Assembly (NCBI RefSeq): GCF_019977295.1
Contig: NZ_AP024651.1
Span: 2,108,001 to 2,172,000 of the forward strand
Direction of reading: 5' to 3'
Source of the DNA: Arthrobacter sp. StoSoilB20
Lineage (GTDB): Bacteria > Actinomycetota > Actinomycetes > Actinomycetales > Micrococcaceae
DNA: 64,000 bases
The notes beneath the pieces were generated by a model. That model had not been told where the DNA came from. It saw nothing but the letters and a program-made list of their open reading frames with translations, and made no database searches. Position 1 is the stretch's first letter, and every line of letters starts with the position of its first letter. Positions 53,370 to 62,292 of this stretch are shown piece after piece. Made by a program: the position numbers and the translations under genes.

Positions 53370-53407
53370 ATGTCATTATGCCCACCCGTGGGTGGGCATA
53401 ATGACAT
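53370..53407. repeat. 38-bp inverted repeat at a rearrangement junction
   Basis: ATGTCATTATGCCCACCC (53370-53387) and GGGTGGGCATAATGACAT (53390-53407) are perfect complements around GT. It truncates the SDR pseudogene and precedes an unrelated regulator remnant. Two abutting terminal inverted repeats or a recombinase core site would look like this; no transposase is adjacent. Confidence 0.7.
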
Positions 53408-53565
53408 GCCAAAGTCATAGGCAAGAGTACCGACGAGTGGAACGCCAGCCATGGCGATCGTTACCACGAGGCTCACCCGCCGATTGGGGGCATGATTCCG
53501 GGCAAGGGTAAACGCCGTAGTATGGACTGGTTTATCGCAGCGCAGCGGGAGGGCTTGAACTAGGC

Positions 53566-53942
53566 TTGCGGATGGCAGAGTTGGCGCGCAACGTCGCCCC
53601 CGATCTGCAGGCAGCGGCGTCGCGTGAACTAGTGGCTCTTGCCAATGAGTTGGGCATGACAGCTTTCCTTGTCGCCTTCGACGGCGAGGCGGCGGTCACG
53701 CTTGCCAGTGCGGACCTTAACCGGCCGATGCGACAGTGGCGCAGCGGCCAGGGAGTCGACACGGCATTGACAGGGACGCTCGTGGCAAGGTCATTCGGTC
53801 CCAGCTAAATCCGGCCGACTATTCACCAAAGGCCTTCGAGGTAAGCCACGACGAAAACTTCCGCGGACCATCGTCGGTGGCCCTTCCCTCTTCGCACGCG
53901 GGACGGCCGGCCGGCCGGCATCGCTTGCTGTCCTGTACGTGA
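53566..53942 (+). pseudogene. IclR-family regulator remnant (effector domain)
   Basis: One frame gives MRMAELARNVAPDLQAAASR, then ELVALANELGMTAFLVAFDGEAAVTLAS, the start of an IclR effector domain. After a frameshift near 53735 another gives AQRPGSRHGIDRDARGKVI, matching the R-x-G-x-R-xx-xx-x-A-x-G-K turn of the family, then SHDENFRGPSSVALP. The N-terminal HTH is missing. The region 53943-54342 has no gene apart from the operator at 54226. Confidence 0.65.
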
Positions 53943-54225
53943 GTCATGAGATTAACGTCGATGACGTGGCAATGTGTGTGGGGAGGTCGGTGTCCCGGAT
54001 CGAACGCGTGCTCGGTTCGCGCTCGTGACGCATTGAGAAGTGAACGTTCCGATGTTCGGAAGAGGACCAACCTAGGTCCTTGCACACCACGGATGGATGG
54101 GTACCGCGGCAGCATATGTCAGGTTCGGATTGTTGGACCCTGCACGGTGCACATTTGCCCCGCCTGACGCACGTGGCTACGGAAACAGGCGACATACAGA
54201 ACTTCGTACATTCAGGGTTACAAAG

Positions 54226-54239
54226 GCGTACAAACGTTC
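54226..54239. promoter_or_regulatory. TetR-type operator candidate before the cupin gene
   Basis: CGTACA-AA-CGTTCG fits CGWACR-NN-YGTWCG, 103 bases before ATG 54343. The dead cupin paralogue has a site at almost the same distance (98 bases). Confidence 0.55.
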
Positions 54240-54342
54240 GTATTGACGGCATCGCGTCCCGGCTGGATACTGGCATGAAGGGCTCGCCGAATGAAGGGCG
54301 GCCCGCGAATGTGCCACCGATGCCACTTTGAGAGGACTAGCG

Positions 54343-54792
54343 ATGACAGACGTCGCCTTTGACATCAACAGGAACACCAACATTTTCCGTGTTCACCGGG
54401 CTGGCGACCTGGAGGCTGCCCCCGGCCAGACGCAGAACGCCCGCCGCATTTCCGGGGTGAGTAAGGAGAACAGTGCGGCGGACAAGTTGTGGTTCGGGAA
54501 GGTCTATACGGGCCCGGGCGAAATTTCCGAGCCGCACCACCATGGTGAGGCCCAAACCGGCGGTTATGTGTTCAAGGGCCGCGGTTTCATCCGCTATGGG
54601 GATCGCTACAGCGAAGTCGTTTACCTCGAAGAAGGGGACTTCGTCTTCGTTCCGCCGTACATGCCCCACATCGAAGGCAACGCGAGCCAGACCGAGGAAT
54701 TGATCTGGATGACCACGCGTACTCCTGACAACATCGTGGTCAACTTGGCCGATCAGGACGTCGCCGAGCTGGAGATCGATTACCAATCCTGA
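54343..54792 (+). CDS. Cupin-domain protein
   Basis: 149 residues, one cupin barrel. First motif GPGEISEPHHHGEAQTGGYVFKGRG supplies His ligands and Gln/Glu; second motif EEGDFVFVPPYMPHIEGN supplies the last His. The metal-binding set is complete. Cupins in catabolic clusters act as isomerases, lyases or sensors; activity cannot be given. AGAGGA precedes ATG. Monocistronic, ended by a hairpin terminator; an inactivated paralogue lies at 34400. Confidence 0.85.
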   Translation: MTDVAFDINRNTNIFRVHRAGDLEAAPGQTQNARRISGVSKENSAADKLWFGKVYTGPGEISEPHHHGEAQTGGYVFKGRGFIRYGDRYSEVVYLEEGDFVFVPPYMPHIEGNASQTEELIWMTTRTPDNIVVNLADQDVAELEIDYQS

Positions 54793-54810
54793 TATGTCGT
54801 CTGACCGAGG

Positions 54811-54840
54811 GGGCCGCTTGCGTTCAAGCGGCCCTTTCTG
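54811..54840 (+). terminator. Rho-independent terminator of the cupin gene
   Basis: GGGCCGCTTG (54811-54820), loop CGTT, CAAGCGGCCC (54825-54834), then TTTCT. Confidence 0.88.
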
Positions 54841-54877
54841 CTATTGGCAGTCGATTCACGCTTTGGGGCTAGACGAG

Positions 54878-54891
54878 CGAGCGCTTGTTCG
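54878..54891. promoter_or_regulatory. TetR-type operator candidate before the carboxyltransferase
   Basis: CGAGCG-CT-TGTTCG has one mismatch to CGWACR-NN-YGTWCG and lies 50 bases before ATG 54942, next to TATACTGG-type promoter sequence. Confidence 0.5.
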
Positions 54892-54941
54892 TATACTGGT
54901 TACACGTAAGTATTTATCTGTTGTTTCAACTGGAGGCCTAT

Positions 54942-56522
54942 ATGAGCACCACCACGATCACGGAAGCCGAGGTGCCGACGGAGGCAGTTCAGGCCCCTAC
55001 CGTGCACGAACTTCTCCGGGAGAAGCTCGAGCAGGCGAAGCTCGGCGGTTCAGAGAAGAACCGCAAAAAGATCGTCGATTCCGGCAAGCTGCTGGTTCGC
55101 GAACGACTCGCTCTGCTGTTTGACGACAACGAATACATAGAGGACGGCCTTCTGGCCCGGTTCGAAGAAGGGCTACCCGGCGACGCAGTCGTCATCGCCT
55201 TCGGTCGAGTCGATGGACGCCAAGTGTGCGTCATCGCCAATGACTTCAGCGTAAAGGCCGGCACTTGGGGTAATAGGACGTTCGAGAAGATCACAGCGGC
55301 TCAGGAGAAGTCCAATGCGGCGGGAATCCCGCTCGTCTATCTCTTCGATTCCGCTGGCGCCCGTATCGACGAGCAGTTCGAAAGTTTCGCTGGCCGACAT
55401 GCTTGGGGCAACATCTTCTACAATCAGGTGCAGATCTCCGGCCGCGTACCGCAGGTGTGTGCACTCTTCGGTCCTTCTCCGGCTGGTTCCGCCTATGTTC
55501 CCGCCCTCTGCGACATGACCATCATGGTCCGCGGCCACGCAACGGCCTACCTCGGCTCCCCGCGGCTGGCGGAGATGGTGACTGGCGAGAAGGTCACCCT
55601 TGAGGAGATGGGTGGTGCCGAGATGCACTGCACCGTTTCCGGACTGGGTGATGTTCTCGTCGAAGACGACGCCGAAGCCATCGCGGCCATACGTGTTTGG
55701 CTCAGCTTCCTACCCGCCAATTGGGAGCTGACCGCGCCAGTTGCCCCTGCAGCGGAACCGCGCCCCGGCCGCACGCTGGAGGAAATTGTCCCCCTTCGCG
55801 AGGCTGAAGTTTTCGACATGGAGGAGTTCGTCGAGTCCCTGGTGGACGAGGGGAGCTGGTTCCCCTATAAGGAGCTCTTTGCTCCCGAGATGCTCACTGG
55901 ATTCGCCCGGATTGGTGGCCGACCGGTCGGGCTGGTGGGCAACCAGCCCAAGCACATGGGCGGATCCATTTTTCCGGACTCCTCCGATAAGGCCGCGCGC
56001 TTTATCTGGATCTGCAACGCCTACAACATCCCGATTCTCTTCCTCGTCGATATTGCCGGGTACATGATCGGATCGGCAGTCGAGCGGCAGGGCATCATCC
56101 GTCATGGGGCCAAGATGATTTTTGCTGTCTCCGAATGCCGGGTTCCCCGCATCACTGTGCTGGTCCGCAAGGCCTACGGTGGCGGCTACTTGGCTATGTC
56201 CGGCGCGCCGATGAACCCGGACGCTGTCATTGCCCTTCCCACGGCCCGGCCGGCGCTGATGGGTCCGGACGCTGCGGTGAACGGTATCTACTACAACCAG
56301 ATCCATGAGATTGAGGATTCTGAAGAGCGCCAGAAGTTCATCATGGAAAAGCACAACGAATATGCCGAGGGGATCGACGTCTTCAAGATCGCCAACGCCA
56401 ATGCCGTCGAAGCGGTAGTTCCTGCGAATGAGTTGCGCGCGGACCTGATGGTCCGTCTTGATCTTTACGGGCGACGTAAGACCGTTCCGGTTGAACGCCG
56501 GCAGGCAGTCACCCCTGCCTAA
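54942..56522 (+). CDS. Acyl-CoA carboxylase carboxyltransferase (beta) subunit
   Basis: 526 residues, the typical length. Two crotonase-like domains: N-terminal (NDFSVKAGTWGNRTFEKITAAQEK, YLFDSAGARIDEQ, PSPAGSAYVPALCD) and C-terminal (FARIGGRPVGLVGNQP, FLVDIAGYMIGSAVERQGI, VRKAYGGGYLAMSG). The DIAGYMIGSAVE segment differs from propionyl-CoA carboxylase (DVPGF...), so an unusual acyl-CoA is likely. Biotin carboxylase is encoded far away at 63143 and probably pairs with it. GGAGG 9 bases before ATG. Confidence 0.88.
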   Translation: MSTTTITEAEVPTEAVQAPTVHELLREKLEQAKLGGSEKNRKKIVDSGKLLVRERLALLFDDNEYIEDGLLARFEEGLPGDAVVIAFGRVDGRQVCVIANDFSVKAGTWGNRTFEKITAAQEKSNAAGIPLVYLFDSAGARIDEQFESFAGRHAWGNIFYNQVQISGRVPQVCALFGPSPAGSAYVPALCDMTIMVRGHATAYLGSPRLAEMVTGEKVTLEEMGGAEMHCTVSGLGDVLVEDDAEAIAAIRVWLSFLPANWELTAPVAPAAEPRPGRTLEEIVPLREAEVFDMEEFVESLVDEGSWFPYKELFAPEMLTGFARIGGRPVGLVGNQPKHMGGSIFPDSSDKAARFIWICNAYNIPILFLVDIAGYMIGSAVERQGIIRHGAKMIFAVSECRVPRITVLVRKAYGGGYLAMSGAPMNPDAVIALPTARPALMGPDAAVNGIYYNQIHEIEDSEERQKFIMEKHNEYAEGIDVFKIANANAVEAVVPANELRADLMVRLDLYGRRKTVPVERRQAVTPA

Positions 56523-56534
56523 AGGAGCGAGCCA

Positions 56535-56852
56535 ATGATCAAGGTTGTTGCCGTCTTGACGGCCAAGAATGGTTTGAGTCGGGACGAGTTCCTGCATAAG
56601 TGGAACGTCGAGCACCCTGTTCTAGTCCGCAAATTGCCGGGGCTGCGACGCTATCGGCAGAACCCTGCCATTGAGCATCACAAGGAGTGGCCATTCAACG
56701 GGATGGCCGAGTTGTGGTTCGACAGCGTGGCGGATGTAAAGAGTGCCTACGCGGGCGAAGAAGCCAAGGCACTGTTTGAGCATGAGCACGAGTTCCTCGC
56801 CGACATGCGGTGGTTCCTGGCTGAGGAGCAGGAAATCGACCTCAGCTCCTAA
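56535..56852 (+). CDS. EthD-domain protein
   Basis: 105 residues: VVAVLTAKNGLSRDEFLHKWNVEHPVLVRKLPGLRRYRQN is a textbook EthD opening, with VEHP and PGLRRY; ADMRWFLAEEQ ends it. AAGGAG precedes ATG 8 bases upstream, 12 bases after the carboxyltransferase stop, so the two are co-transcribed. Role unknown; similar fold to the 7976 product. Confidence 0.85.
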   Translation: MIKVVAVLTAKNGLSRDEFLHKWNVEHPVLVRKLPGLRRYRQNPAIEHHKEWPFNGMAELWFDSVADVKSAYAGEEAKALFEHEHEFLADMRWFLAEEQEIDLSS

Positions 56853-56860
56853 GCGACAAA

Positions 56861-56899
56861 CAACAGTGGGCCGGACCTCAAAGGTCCGGCCCACTGTTG
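56861..56899. terminator. Strong bidirectional terminator
   Basis: An 18-bp perfect stem (CAACAGTGGGCCGGACCT and its complement) with a CAA loop ends both the plus-strand carboxyltransferase-EthD operon and the minus-strand OYE-SDR-MBL operon. Confidence 0.9.
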
Positions 56900-56927
56900 T
56901 GCTGCAATTGAAGGCTCGAAAATCATT

Positions 56928-57949
56928 TCATCCTACGGGAACCAAGGCGGGCAGGCCTTCCACAGCGTGGTCATTGCCGGACGTCCGCACGAATTGAACG
57001 TGTGCGGCCGTTTCGCTGAGGGCCAGGCGAAGCTGGAGGTTGCGCAGAGAGTCGAAACCCCGGGACCAGCTAAGTTTCGTGGCCACGCTCCACACGGTCG
57101 GGTTCTGTTGCGCGTCAAGTTCATGCACCACTTCCTCCGTGCGCTCCAACGCCAGGGCTTTCAGCTGCCGCGCGGTCAGCAAGGCCCTGAAGCGGTACTA
57201 GTGGGCAGGAAGCACCTCAAAATGAGTGTCTGCCTCAAGCCGGTCCAGTGATTCCAGGCAGCTCCCCAAAGGATCAGCGTCGCCCCGGATCTCCAAGGAG
57301 ACGTTCGGTGAAATGCGCGGCAGGATGTGGTCGCCGCTGATGAAAACTTCACGAGCATCATCCTGCAAGCAAATGTGTCCCGGGGTTTCAACTACAGCGA
57401 GCCTCCCGGCGCCCGGGACTAGGTCCCCGCTTCCCACCCGCAGGTCGGCGTCGGCCAAGTGCCGGAGGTGCATCAGGCCATCAACGCTCATGGCTGCTTC
57501 ATGAATCCTGTTTTCTGGCACGCCCCAGGTCCTCATTCGGGCGTGATCCGCATCGTTTTCGACAGCTGGATCCTCAAAGTCGGAGATGTAGCGTTTCTCC
57601 GCCCGGCCCAACGCAACCCACGCCCCGGATACCCTTCTGAGCCAGCTGGCCATTCCCAGGTGGTCGGTATGGAAATGGGTAGCCAGGATCCCTGTGACGT
57701 CCGGCAGGCCAGCCCGGCGGCCGCCAAACCGGCCTGCTGGTCAAGCCGTCCCTGCGGACTATTAAAGCCGGGATCAACCATTAAGCAGTCGTCGCCGTCG
57801 ACCATGACGTAGGCGAGCGTGTAACGCATGGGGTTCCGCGGAAAAACGACCGGCACCGACCACAATCCCTCTGCCACGCGTTCAACAGGAGGCAAAGCCT
57901 TGTTCAACCATGCCTCGTGCTGGATCGTGCTCGTGATCTCCACGATCAT
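56928..57949 (-). pseudogene. Metallo-beta-lactamase-fold hydrolase, broken by a frameshift and a stop
   Basis: From ATG 57949 the first frame reads VAEGLWSVPVVFPRNPMRYTLAYVMVDGDDCLMVDPGF. A one-base shift near 57717 is needed to continue LPDVTGILATHFHTDHLGMASWL, which holds the HxHxDH metal motif. That frame runs through VVETPGHICLQ and VFISGDHILPRISPN to LPAH, where a TAG at 57198-57200 replaces the expected Glu codon; YRFRALLTARQLKALALERTEE continues after it. All domain parts are present, so it is a recent loss, or one lesion could be a sequence error. Last gene of the minus-strand operon. Confidence 0.88.
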
Positions 57950-58734
57950 CCCTGGGCGTGATCAAACAGGCGGAAGATCTTGGTGGCGCCCCCGTCGATG
58001 ACGAGGTCCGCGCCGTTGATGCTTCGCGCGTCATCGGTCAGTAGGAAAGTGATCAGAGCCCCGATTTCATCGGGGTCGACAATCTTACCAGTGGGCACTT
58101 TGTTGGGTACCTGATCGCGGACTTCCTGGATGACCATAGGGGTGTCGACGACTCCGGGGCATACTGAGTTGACCGTGATACCGGTGCCCCAAAAATCGAC
58201 CAGCAACGATCGGGTGAGGTTGGAGAGACCGGCCTTTGAGGCGGCGTAGCTTGGGTACGGATAGCCGGTGGTACCGGCAATCGAGGACACGTTGACGATG
58301 CGGCCCCAATTGGCGGCCAACAGATCTTCGGCGAAGGCCCTGATCAACGCAAACGGGCCGACCAGGTTGATGTCGATGGCCCGGGAGAAGGAATGAATGT
58401 CGTGGTCCAGGAGCATCTTCCGGTCCAGGACCCCGGCGGCGTTAATCAGTGCCTGGACCTCTCCGACAACTTCTTTGACGTCTCCTCGAAGGCGTTCGAC
58501 GTCCTCCGCGCGCGTCACGTCAGCGGCGAATGCATGGGCGGTGAAACCTTCCGCGCGTAGCTCGTCAACGGCCGCCTGGCAACGTTTCAAGTCCAGATCG
58601 ACACACAACAGCGTGTGTCCGGCTTTTCCCAGGCGCTGGTTGATACCGCGGCACATGCCGCCAGCGGCTCCCGTGATGACTACGTTCAGTCCTCGGCGCC
58701 CTGTTGTGCGCTCGATTGGGTCGTGCTTAGCCAT
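57946..58734 (-). CDS. Short-chain dehydrogenase/reductase
   Basis: 262 residues. Cofactor loop VVITGAAGGMCRGI has Cys where the third loop Gly region is usually Gly-Ile-Gly; VDLD gives the NAD-type Asp. Then ALINAAGV, catalytic Ser in VNVSSIAGTTG, YAASK, and INGADLVIDGG. ATG 58734; its stop overlaps the MBL start (ATGA). It sits between OYE and the MBL gene, suggesting order enone reduction, alcohol oxidation, hydrolysis. Confidence 0.84.
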   Translation of the reverse strand: MAKHDPIERTTGRRGLNVVITGAAGGMCRGINQRLGKAGHTLLCVDLDLKRCQAAVDELRAEGFTAHAFAADVTRAEDVERLRGDVKEVVGEVQALINAAGVLDRKMLLDHDIHSFSRAIDINLVGPFALIRAFAEDLLAANWGRIVNVSSIAGTTGYPYPSYAASKAGLSNLTRSLLVDFWGTGITVNSVCPGVVDTPMVIQEVRDQVPNKVPTGKIVDPDEIGALITFLLTDDARSINGADLVIDGGATKIFRLFDHAQG

Positions 58735-58761
58735 ATTCTGGCCCCTCTCTGGTCGGGCTCG

Positions 58762-59862
58762 TTAGTTTGAGGACTGTAGTTCGGGATAATCCGTGTAGCC
58801 TGCAGGGCCCCCACCGTAGAGCCCCTTCTGACGGAGATCTGCAAGCTCCGCGCCTGCTTGGATTCTCCTCGGCAGGTCCGGATTGGCGATGAACAAGCGG
58901 CCAAAGCCCACCAGATCCGCGCTCCCCGCTCCCACGGCTGCGGCCGCCGTACGTGGTGTGTGCCCACCGGTGACAATAACCGGGCCGTCAAACAGGCTGC
59001 CCAGTTCGGCGCTTTCAATCGCGCCATCCTGCGGGTTTGTGTCCAAGGAACCAGCGATTCCTGGTTCGACCAGATGAAGGTAAGCCAGGCCTCGTTCACT
59101 GATACCCCGCACGAGCTCCGAGTAGATGCCCCGTTTGTCCGGATCGAAGACGTCCATCCACGTGGAGGACGGTGAAATGCGCACGCCGATGCGATTAATG
59201 CGGGTCTCGGCGCTGACGGCGTCAATGACTTCGTGGAGGAACCTCAGGCGATTCTCCACGGAACCTCCGTACCGGTCCGTCCGACGGTTCGAACTTGAGT
59301 TCAGGAACTGGTCGAACAAGTAGCCGTTAGCGGCATGGAGCTCCACACCGTCAAAACCGGCAGCCACTGCGTTGCGCGCTGCTACCGCGAATTGGGCGAC
59401 GATTTCAGCGATCGCCTCCTCGCTGAGTTCCCTGGGAACCTCAAAAGGAATCCGGCCATGGGGACTTCGGTACTGCCACCCTGTGATGGCGACGGGGGAG
59501 GGACCCCACGGCGGGCAGCCGTCCGGCTGAACCGATGAGTGAGCCTGGCGTCCGACGTGCCAGAGCTGGGCGTAAACAATGGCACCGCAGGACCGCGCTG
59601 CAGCGACAACGGGCCGCCACCCGTCCACTTGCGCATCCGAGTAGAGACCCGGGACCCGAGCGTATGAGGCGCCCTGAGCAGAGACGACGGTGCCTTCGCT
59701 GATGACCAGGCCGGCCCCGGCCCGCTGTCGGTAGTACTCCACCATGATGGGTGTTGGCACGCCATCGTCCTGGGCCCGGCTTCGCGTCAAAGGGGGCAGC
59801 ACCAGACGGTTAGGCAGCGTCTGGCCTCCGAGCTTCATGGGTTGGAAAAGTTGATCGAACAA
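58762..59862 (-). CDS. Old Yellow Enzyme family ene-reductase (NemA-like)
   Basis: 366 residues, standard for NemA/OYE: LPNRLVLPPLTRSRAQ, YAQLWHVGRQAHSS, His-Asn pair in VELHAANGYLFDQF, RTDRYGGSVENR, DLVGFGRLFIANPDLP and AGYTDYP. FMN enzyme for reduction of activated alkenes. Similar branch to the 3606 product but without its C-terminal extension. First gene of the minus-strand operon, divergent from tetR with an operator between. Confidence 0.9.
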   Translation of the reverse strand: MFDQLFQPMKLGGQTLPNRLVLPPLTRSRAQDDGVPTPIMVEYYRQRAGAGLVISEGTVVSAQGASYARVPGLYSDAQVDGWRPVVAAARSCGAIVYAQLWHVGRQAHSSVQPDGCPPWGPSPVAITGWQYRSPHGRIPFEVPRELSEEAIAEIVAQFAVAARNAVAAGFDGVELHAANGYLFDQFLNSSSNRRTDRYGGSVENRLRFLHEVIDAVSAETRINRIGVRISPSSTWMDVFDPDKRGIYSELVRGISERGLAYLHLVEPGIAGSLDTNPQDGAIESAELGSLFDGPVIVTGGHTPRTAAAAVGAGSADLVGFGRLFIANPDLPRRIQAGAELADLRQKGLYGGGPAGYTDYPELQSSN

Positions 59863-59882
59863 GACACACCTCGCAAATAAGG

Positions 59883-59896
59883 AGTACGATCGTTCG
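59883..59896. promoter_or_regulatory. TetR-type operator candidate between OYE and tetR
   Basis: AGTACG-AT-CGTTCG, one mismatch from CGWACR-NN-YGTWCG, lies 21 bases upstream of the minus-strand OYE start and 127 bases before tetR. Its surrounding GTACGATCGTTCGTAC is itself almost a perfect palindrome. Confidence 0.6.
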
Positions 59897-60022
59897 TACG
59901 TTTACGTTTCAGTGAACGAGTTTGCGGCACGAAAGTCAACACGTGAACCGGCTGGCCGCCGACGCCGTCCGGCGTGCAGGTCTCAAAAAGAAGGCAACGC
60001 ACGAAGGAAAGGTGGACGGGCA

Positions 60023-60631
60023 ATGACGGTAATGGTCGAAAGAAGCAGCGCGGATGTGATCCGCGCTGAGGCAGCAAAGCTCTTTTTCGAGCGGGGATAC
60101 GACGCCACAAGCCTGCGTCAGGTGGCCACAGCTTCCGGCCTGCGGGTTGGCAGCCTGTACAACCACATCGACAGCAAGGAACACCTGCTGCTGCAGATCA
60201 TGGGCGGGATCATGGACGATCTCATGGATTCGATTCGCAGGGCAGTCGCCGTCGACGGGGACCCCGTCGATAGGCTCCAAGCAGCGCTTGCCGCGCATCT
60301 CAGGTTCCATGCCGAACGCGCCCGTGAAGTCTTTATCGGCAACGCCGAGTTGCGCTCACTCTCAGAGGACGCCCGTGGCGTCGTCATCGCCAAACGCCAC
60401 GAATATGAATTATTCCTGCAACGCCTTATCGAGGAGGCGGATCGGGCGGGACTGGCCGACGTCGTTGACGCCAGGATCCATGTTTACAGCTTCGTCGCAC
60501 AGGCCACGCACATCGCCTCCTGGTTCAAGCCGGGGGGACGCATGTCCTTGGATGAAATCGTGACTATCTATACCAAACTCGCCCTTCGCGAGCTCAACAT
60601 CCCCCATGCCGACACCCTCGACGTCGGGTAG
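60023..60631 (+). CDS. TetR-family transcriptional regulator
   Basis: 202 residues from ATG 60023 (GAAAGGTGGA upstream; frame opens at 59912). N-terminal HTH: VIRAEAAKLFFERGYDATSLRQVATASGLRVGSLYNHIDSKEHLLLQIM is a typical TetR DNA-binding domain, close to FadR/KstR-type regulators of acyl-CoA catabolism. The C-terminal half is helical ligand-binding. Such proteins usually repress and release on binding an acyl-CoA. Seven candidate operators in the window link it to dispersed genes. Confidence 0.9.
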   Translation: MTVMVERSSADVIRAEAAKLFFERGYDATSLRQVATASGLRVGSLYNHIDSKEHLLLQIMGGIMDDLMDSIRRAVAVDGDPVDRLQAALAAHLRFHAERAREVFIGNAELRSLSEDARGVVIAKRHEYELFLQRLIEEADRAGLADVVDARIHVYSFVAQATHIASWFKPGGRMSLDEIVTIYTKLALRELNIPHADTLDVG

Positions 60632-60678
60632 AAGGCTCCTGCCGCAACCGTATGATGTTGCGCACAACCCAGTTCGGA

Positions 60679-60692
60679 CGTACGCTTGTTCG
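60679..60692. promoter_or_regulatory. TetR-type operator candidate before the acyl-CoA ligase
   Basis: CGTACG-CT-TGTTCG matches CGWACR-NN-YGTWCG fully; 64 bases before ATG 60757 and 47 bases after the tetR stop. Confidence 0.6.
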
Positions 60693-60756
60693 TATTGCAG
60701 GAGGTGCCAGCGTTGGTGGCTTCAGACAGCTGAATTTTCGTTCCAGAGAGGCAACG

Positions 60757-62292
60757 ATGCGAACTATTGGAGACTGGATTCGTCTGCACAGTCGACGCAA
60801 TCCCGCACGTGAAGCGTTCGTCGGCGTTGACGGCAGGGTCACGTTCGGCGAAGCAGCGGAAAGGGCCTGGCGGCTGGCCAGGGGGCTGCGCGATTCCGGG
60901 GTGCAGGGAGGTACAGGCGTCGGCGTACTGGCCGGCAATTCGGTGTTCAATGCTGAAGCTTTCTTCGGCATCGCCGCATCGGGTGGCGTGTACATCGCCT
61001 ACAACTGGCGGTGGGCTCCCGCGGAACTCGCTGCCGGCATTCTGGAGACCGAAGCAAAGGTCATCCTGGTTGAAGAGACGCACCTTCCACTGCTTGAACA
61101 GGCCTTGGAAATCATCACCGAAAGCTCCGGCCGGGCACCGCTGGTGATCCGCCAAGGCAGCGAGATCGACTCGCTCCGCCGCGGAACAGGCCCGGTGGAC
61201 GACGTAACAACTCCAGAATCCCCCCTGTGCATCATCTATACCGGAGGAAGCACGGGAACGCCGAAGGGCGTCGTCCTGTCCCACAAATCGGCCCTGGCCA
61301 ACGCCATCAACGAGATGTATGACTGTGGAGTGGGAAGCCGGGAGAACGAACGCGGCCTCATCGTCACACCACTCTTCCATTCAGCGGCGCTGCTGTGCTG
61401 GCTCGTGCCGCACTTCATCGCCGGAGCGACCAGCGTCATCGCGGAGAAATTCAGCGACGAATCCGTGGTGGACCTTGTCGGGCGCGAAGCCATCACCAAT
61501 ACCTTCATGATCCCGAACATGATGCGCCGCCTGATGGACGGCGGTGTCCTGAGCGACCCGGCCATCCGCAAGAACCTCAAAAGCGTCCACACCGGAGCCG
61601 GGCTCCTCAGGATGCCGGACAAAGAACTCTTCACGGACATGCTGCCCGGCGCCGACCTCTTCTTCCGCTACGGCCTGACCGAGGCAGGTCCAATGGTTAC
61701 CCGACTCAAACCTGTCGACATGCTGGACCCCGCAGTCGACGGATCCATCGGCACTGAATACCTGCTCGTGGAGGCTCAACTTCAAAACCCGGAAGGCCTG
61801 GAAGTCCAGCCCGGTGAACTCGGGGAAATCTGCGTCAGAGGTCCTGGGCTGATGACGGGCTACTACGGACGACACGAGGCAACAGCCGAAGCAATGCGCG
61901 GAGGCTGGTTGCACACCGGTGACTTGGCCACACGCGACGACCGCGGCTACTTCTACTTCCGTGACCGGCTGAAGGAAATGATCAAAACCGGAGGTGAGAA
62001 CGTGTACTCCGCCGAAATCGAACAGGTACTTCACCTGCATCCCTCGGTCCTGGAAGCAGTAGTGGTTGGTGTCCCGGACCCCAAATGGGACGAAGAAGTC
62101 CGCGCCGTCGTGGTTCTGCGGAACGGTGTCCAAGCCGACGCCGCCGAGCTTTCGATATTTCTCCGTAAGCACCTCGCCGGCTACAAGATCCCCAAGCAGA
62201 TGGTGTTCATGCGCCCCGAAGAACTACCCCGCTCAGCGGCAGGGAAACTAGTCAAAACCCAACTCAAAATGAATCTGGGGTGGAACGCATGA
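60757..62292 (+). CDS. Acyl-CoA synthetase (AMP-dependent ligase)
   Basis: 511 residues of the ANL superfamily. P-loop CIIYTGGSTGTPKGVVLSHK; Y-G-x-T-E motif FRYGLTEAGP; LHTGDLATRDDRGYFYFRDRLKEMIKTGGENVYSAEIE (A8 hinge region) and C-terminal catalytic Lys in SAAGKLVKTQ. It activates a carboxylic acid to its CoA thioester via the adenylate. ATG 60757 with AGAGAGG upstream fits family starts; the frame opens at 60652. Its ATGA overlap with the FAH gene shows an operon with 62289 and 63143. Confidence 0.9.
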   Translation: MRTIGDWIRLHSRRNPAREAFVGVDGRVTFGEAAERAWRLARGLRDSGVQGGTGVGVLAGNSVFNAEAFFGIAASGGVYIAYNWRWAPAELAAGILETEAKVILVEETHLPLLEQALEIITESSGRAPLVIRQGSEIDSLRRGTGPVDDVTTPESPLCIIYTGGSTGTPKGVVLSHKSALANAINEMYDCGVGSRENERGLIVTPLFHSAALLCWLVPHFIAGATSVIAEKFSDESVVDLVGREAITNTFMIPNMMRRLMDGGVLSDPAIRKNLKSVHTGAGLLRMPDKELFTDMLPGADLFFRYGLTEAGPMVTRLKPVDMLDPAVDGSIGTEYLLVEAQLQNPEGLEVQPGELGEICVRGPGLMTGYYGRHEATAEAMRGGWLHTGDLATRDDRGYFYFRDRLKEMIKTGGENVYSAEIEQVLHLHPSVLEAVVVGVPDPKWDEEVRAVVVLRNGVQADAAELSIFLRKHLAGYKIPKQMVFMRPEELPRSAAGKLVKTQLKMNLGWNA

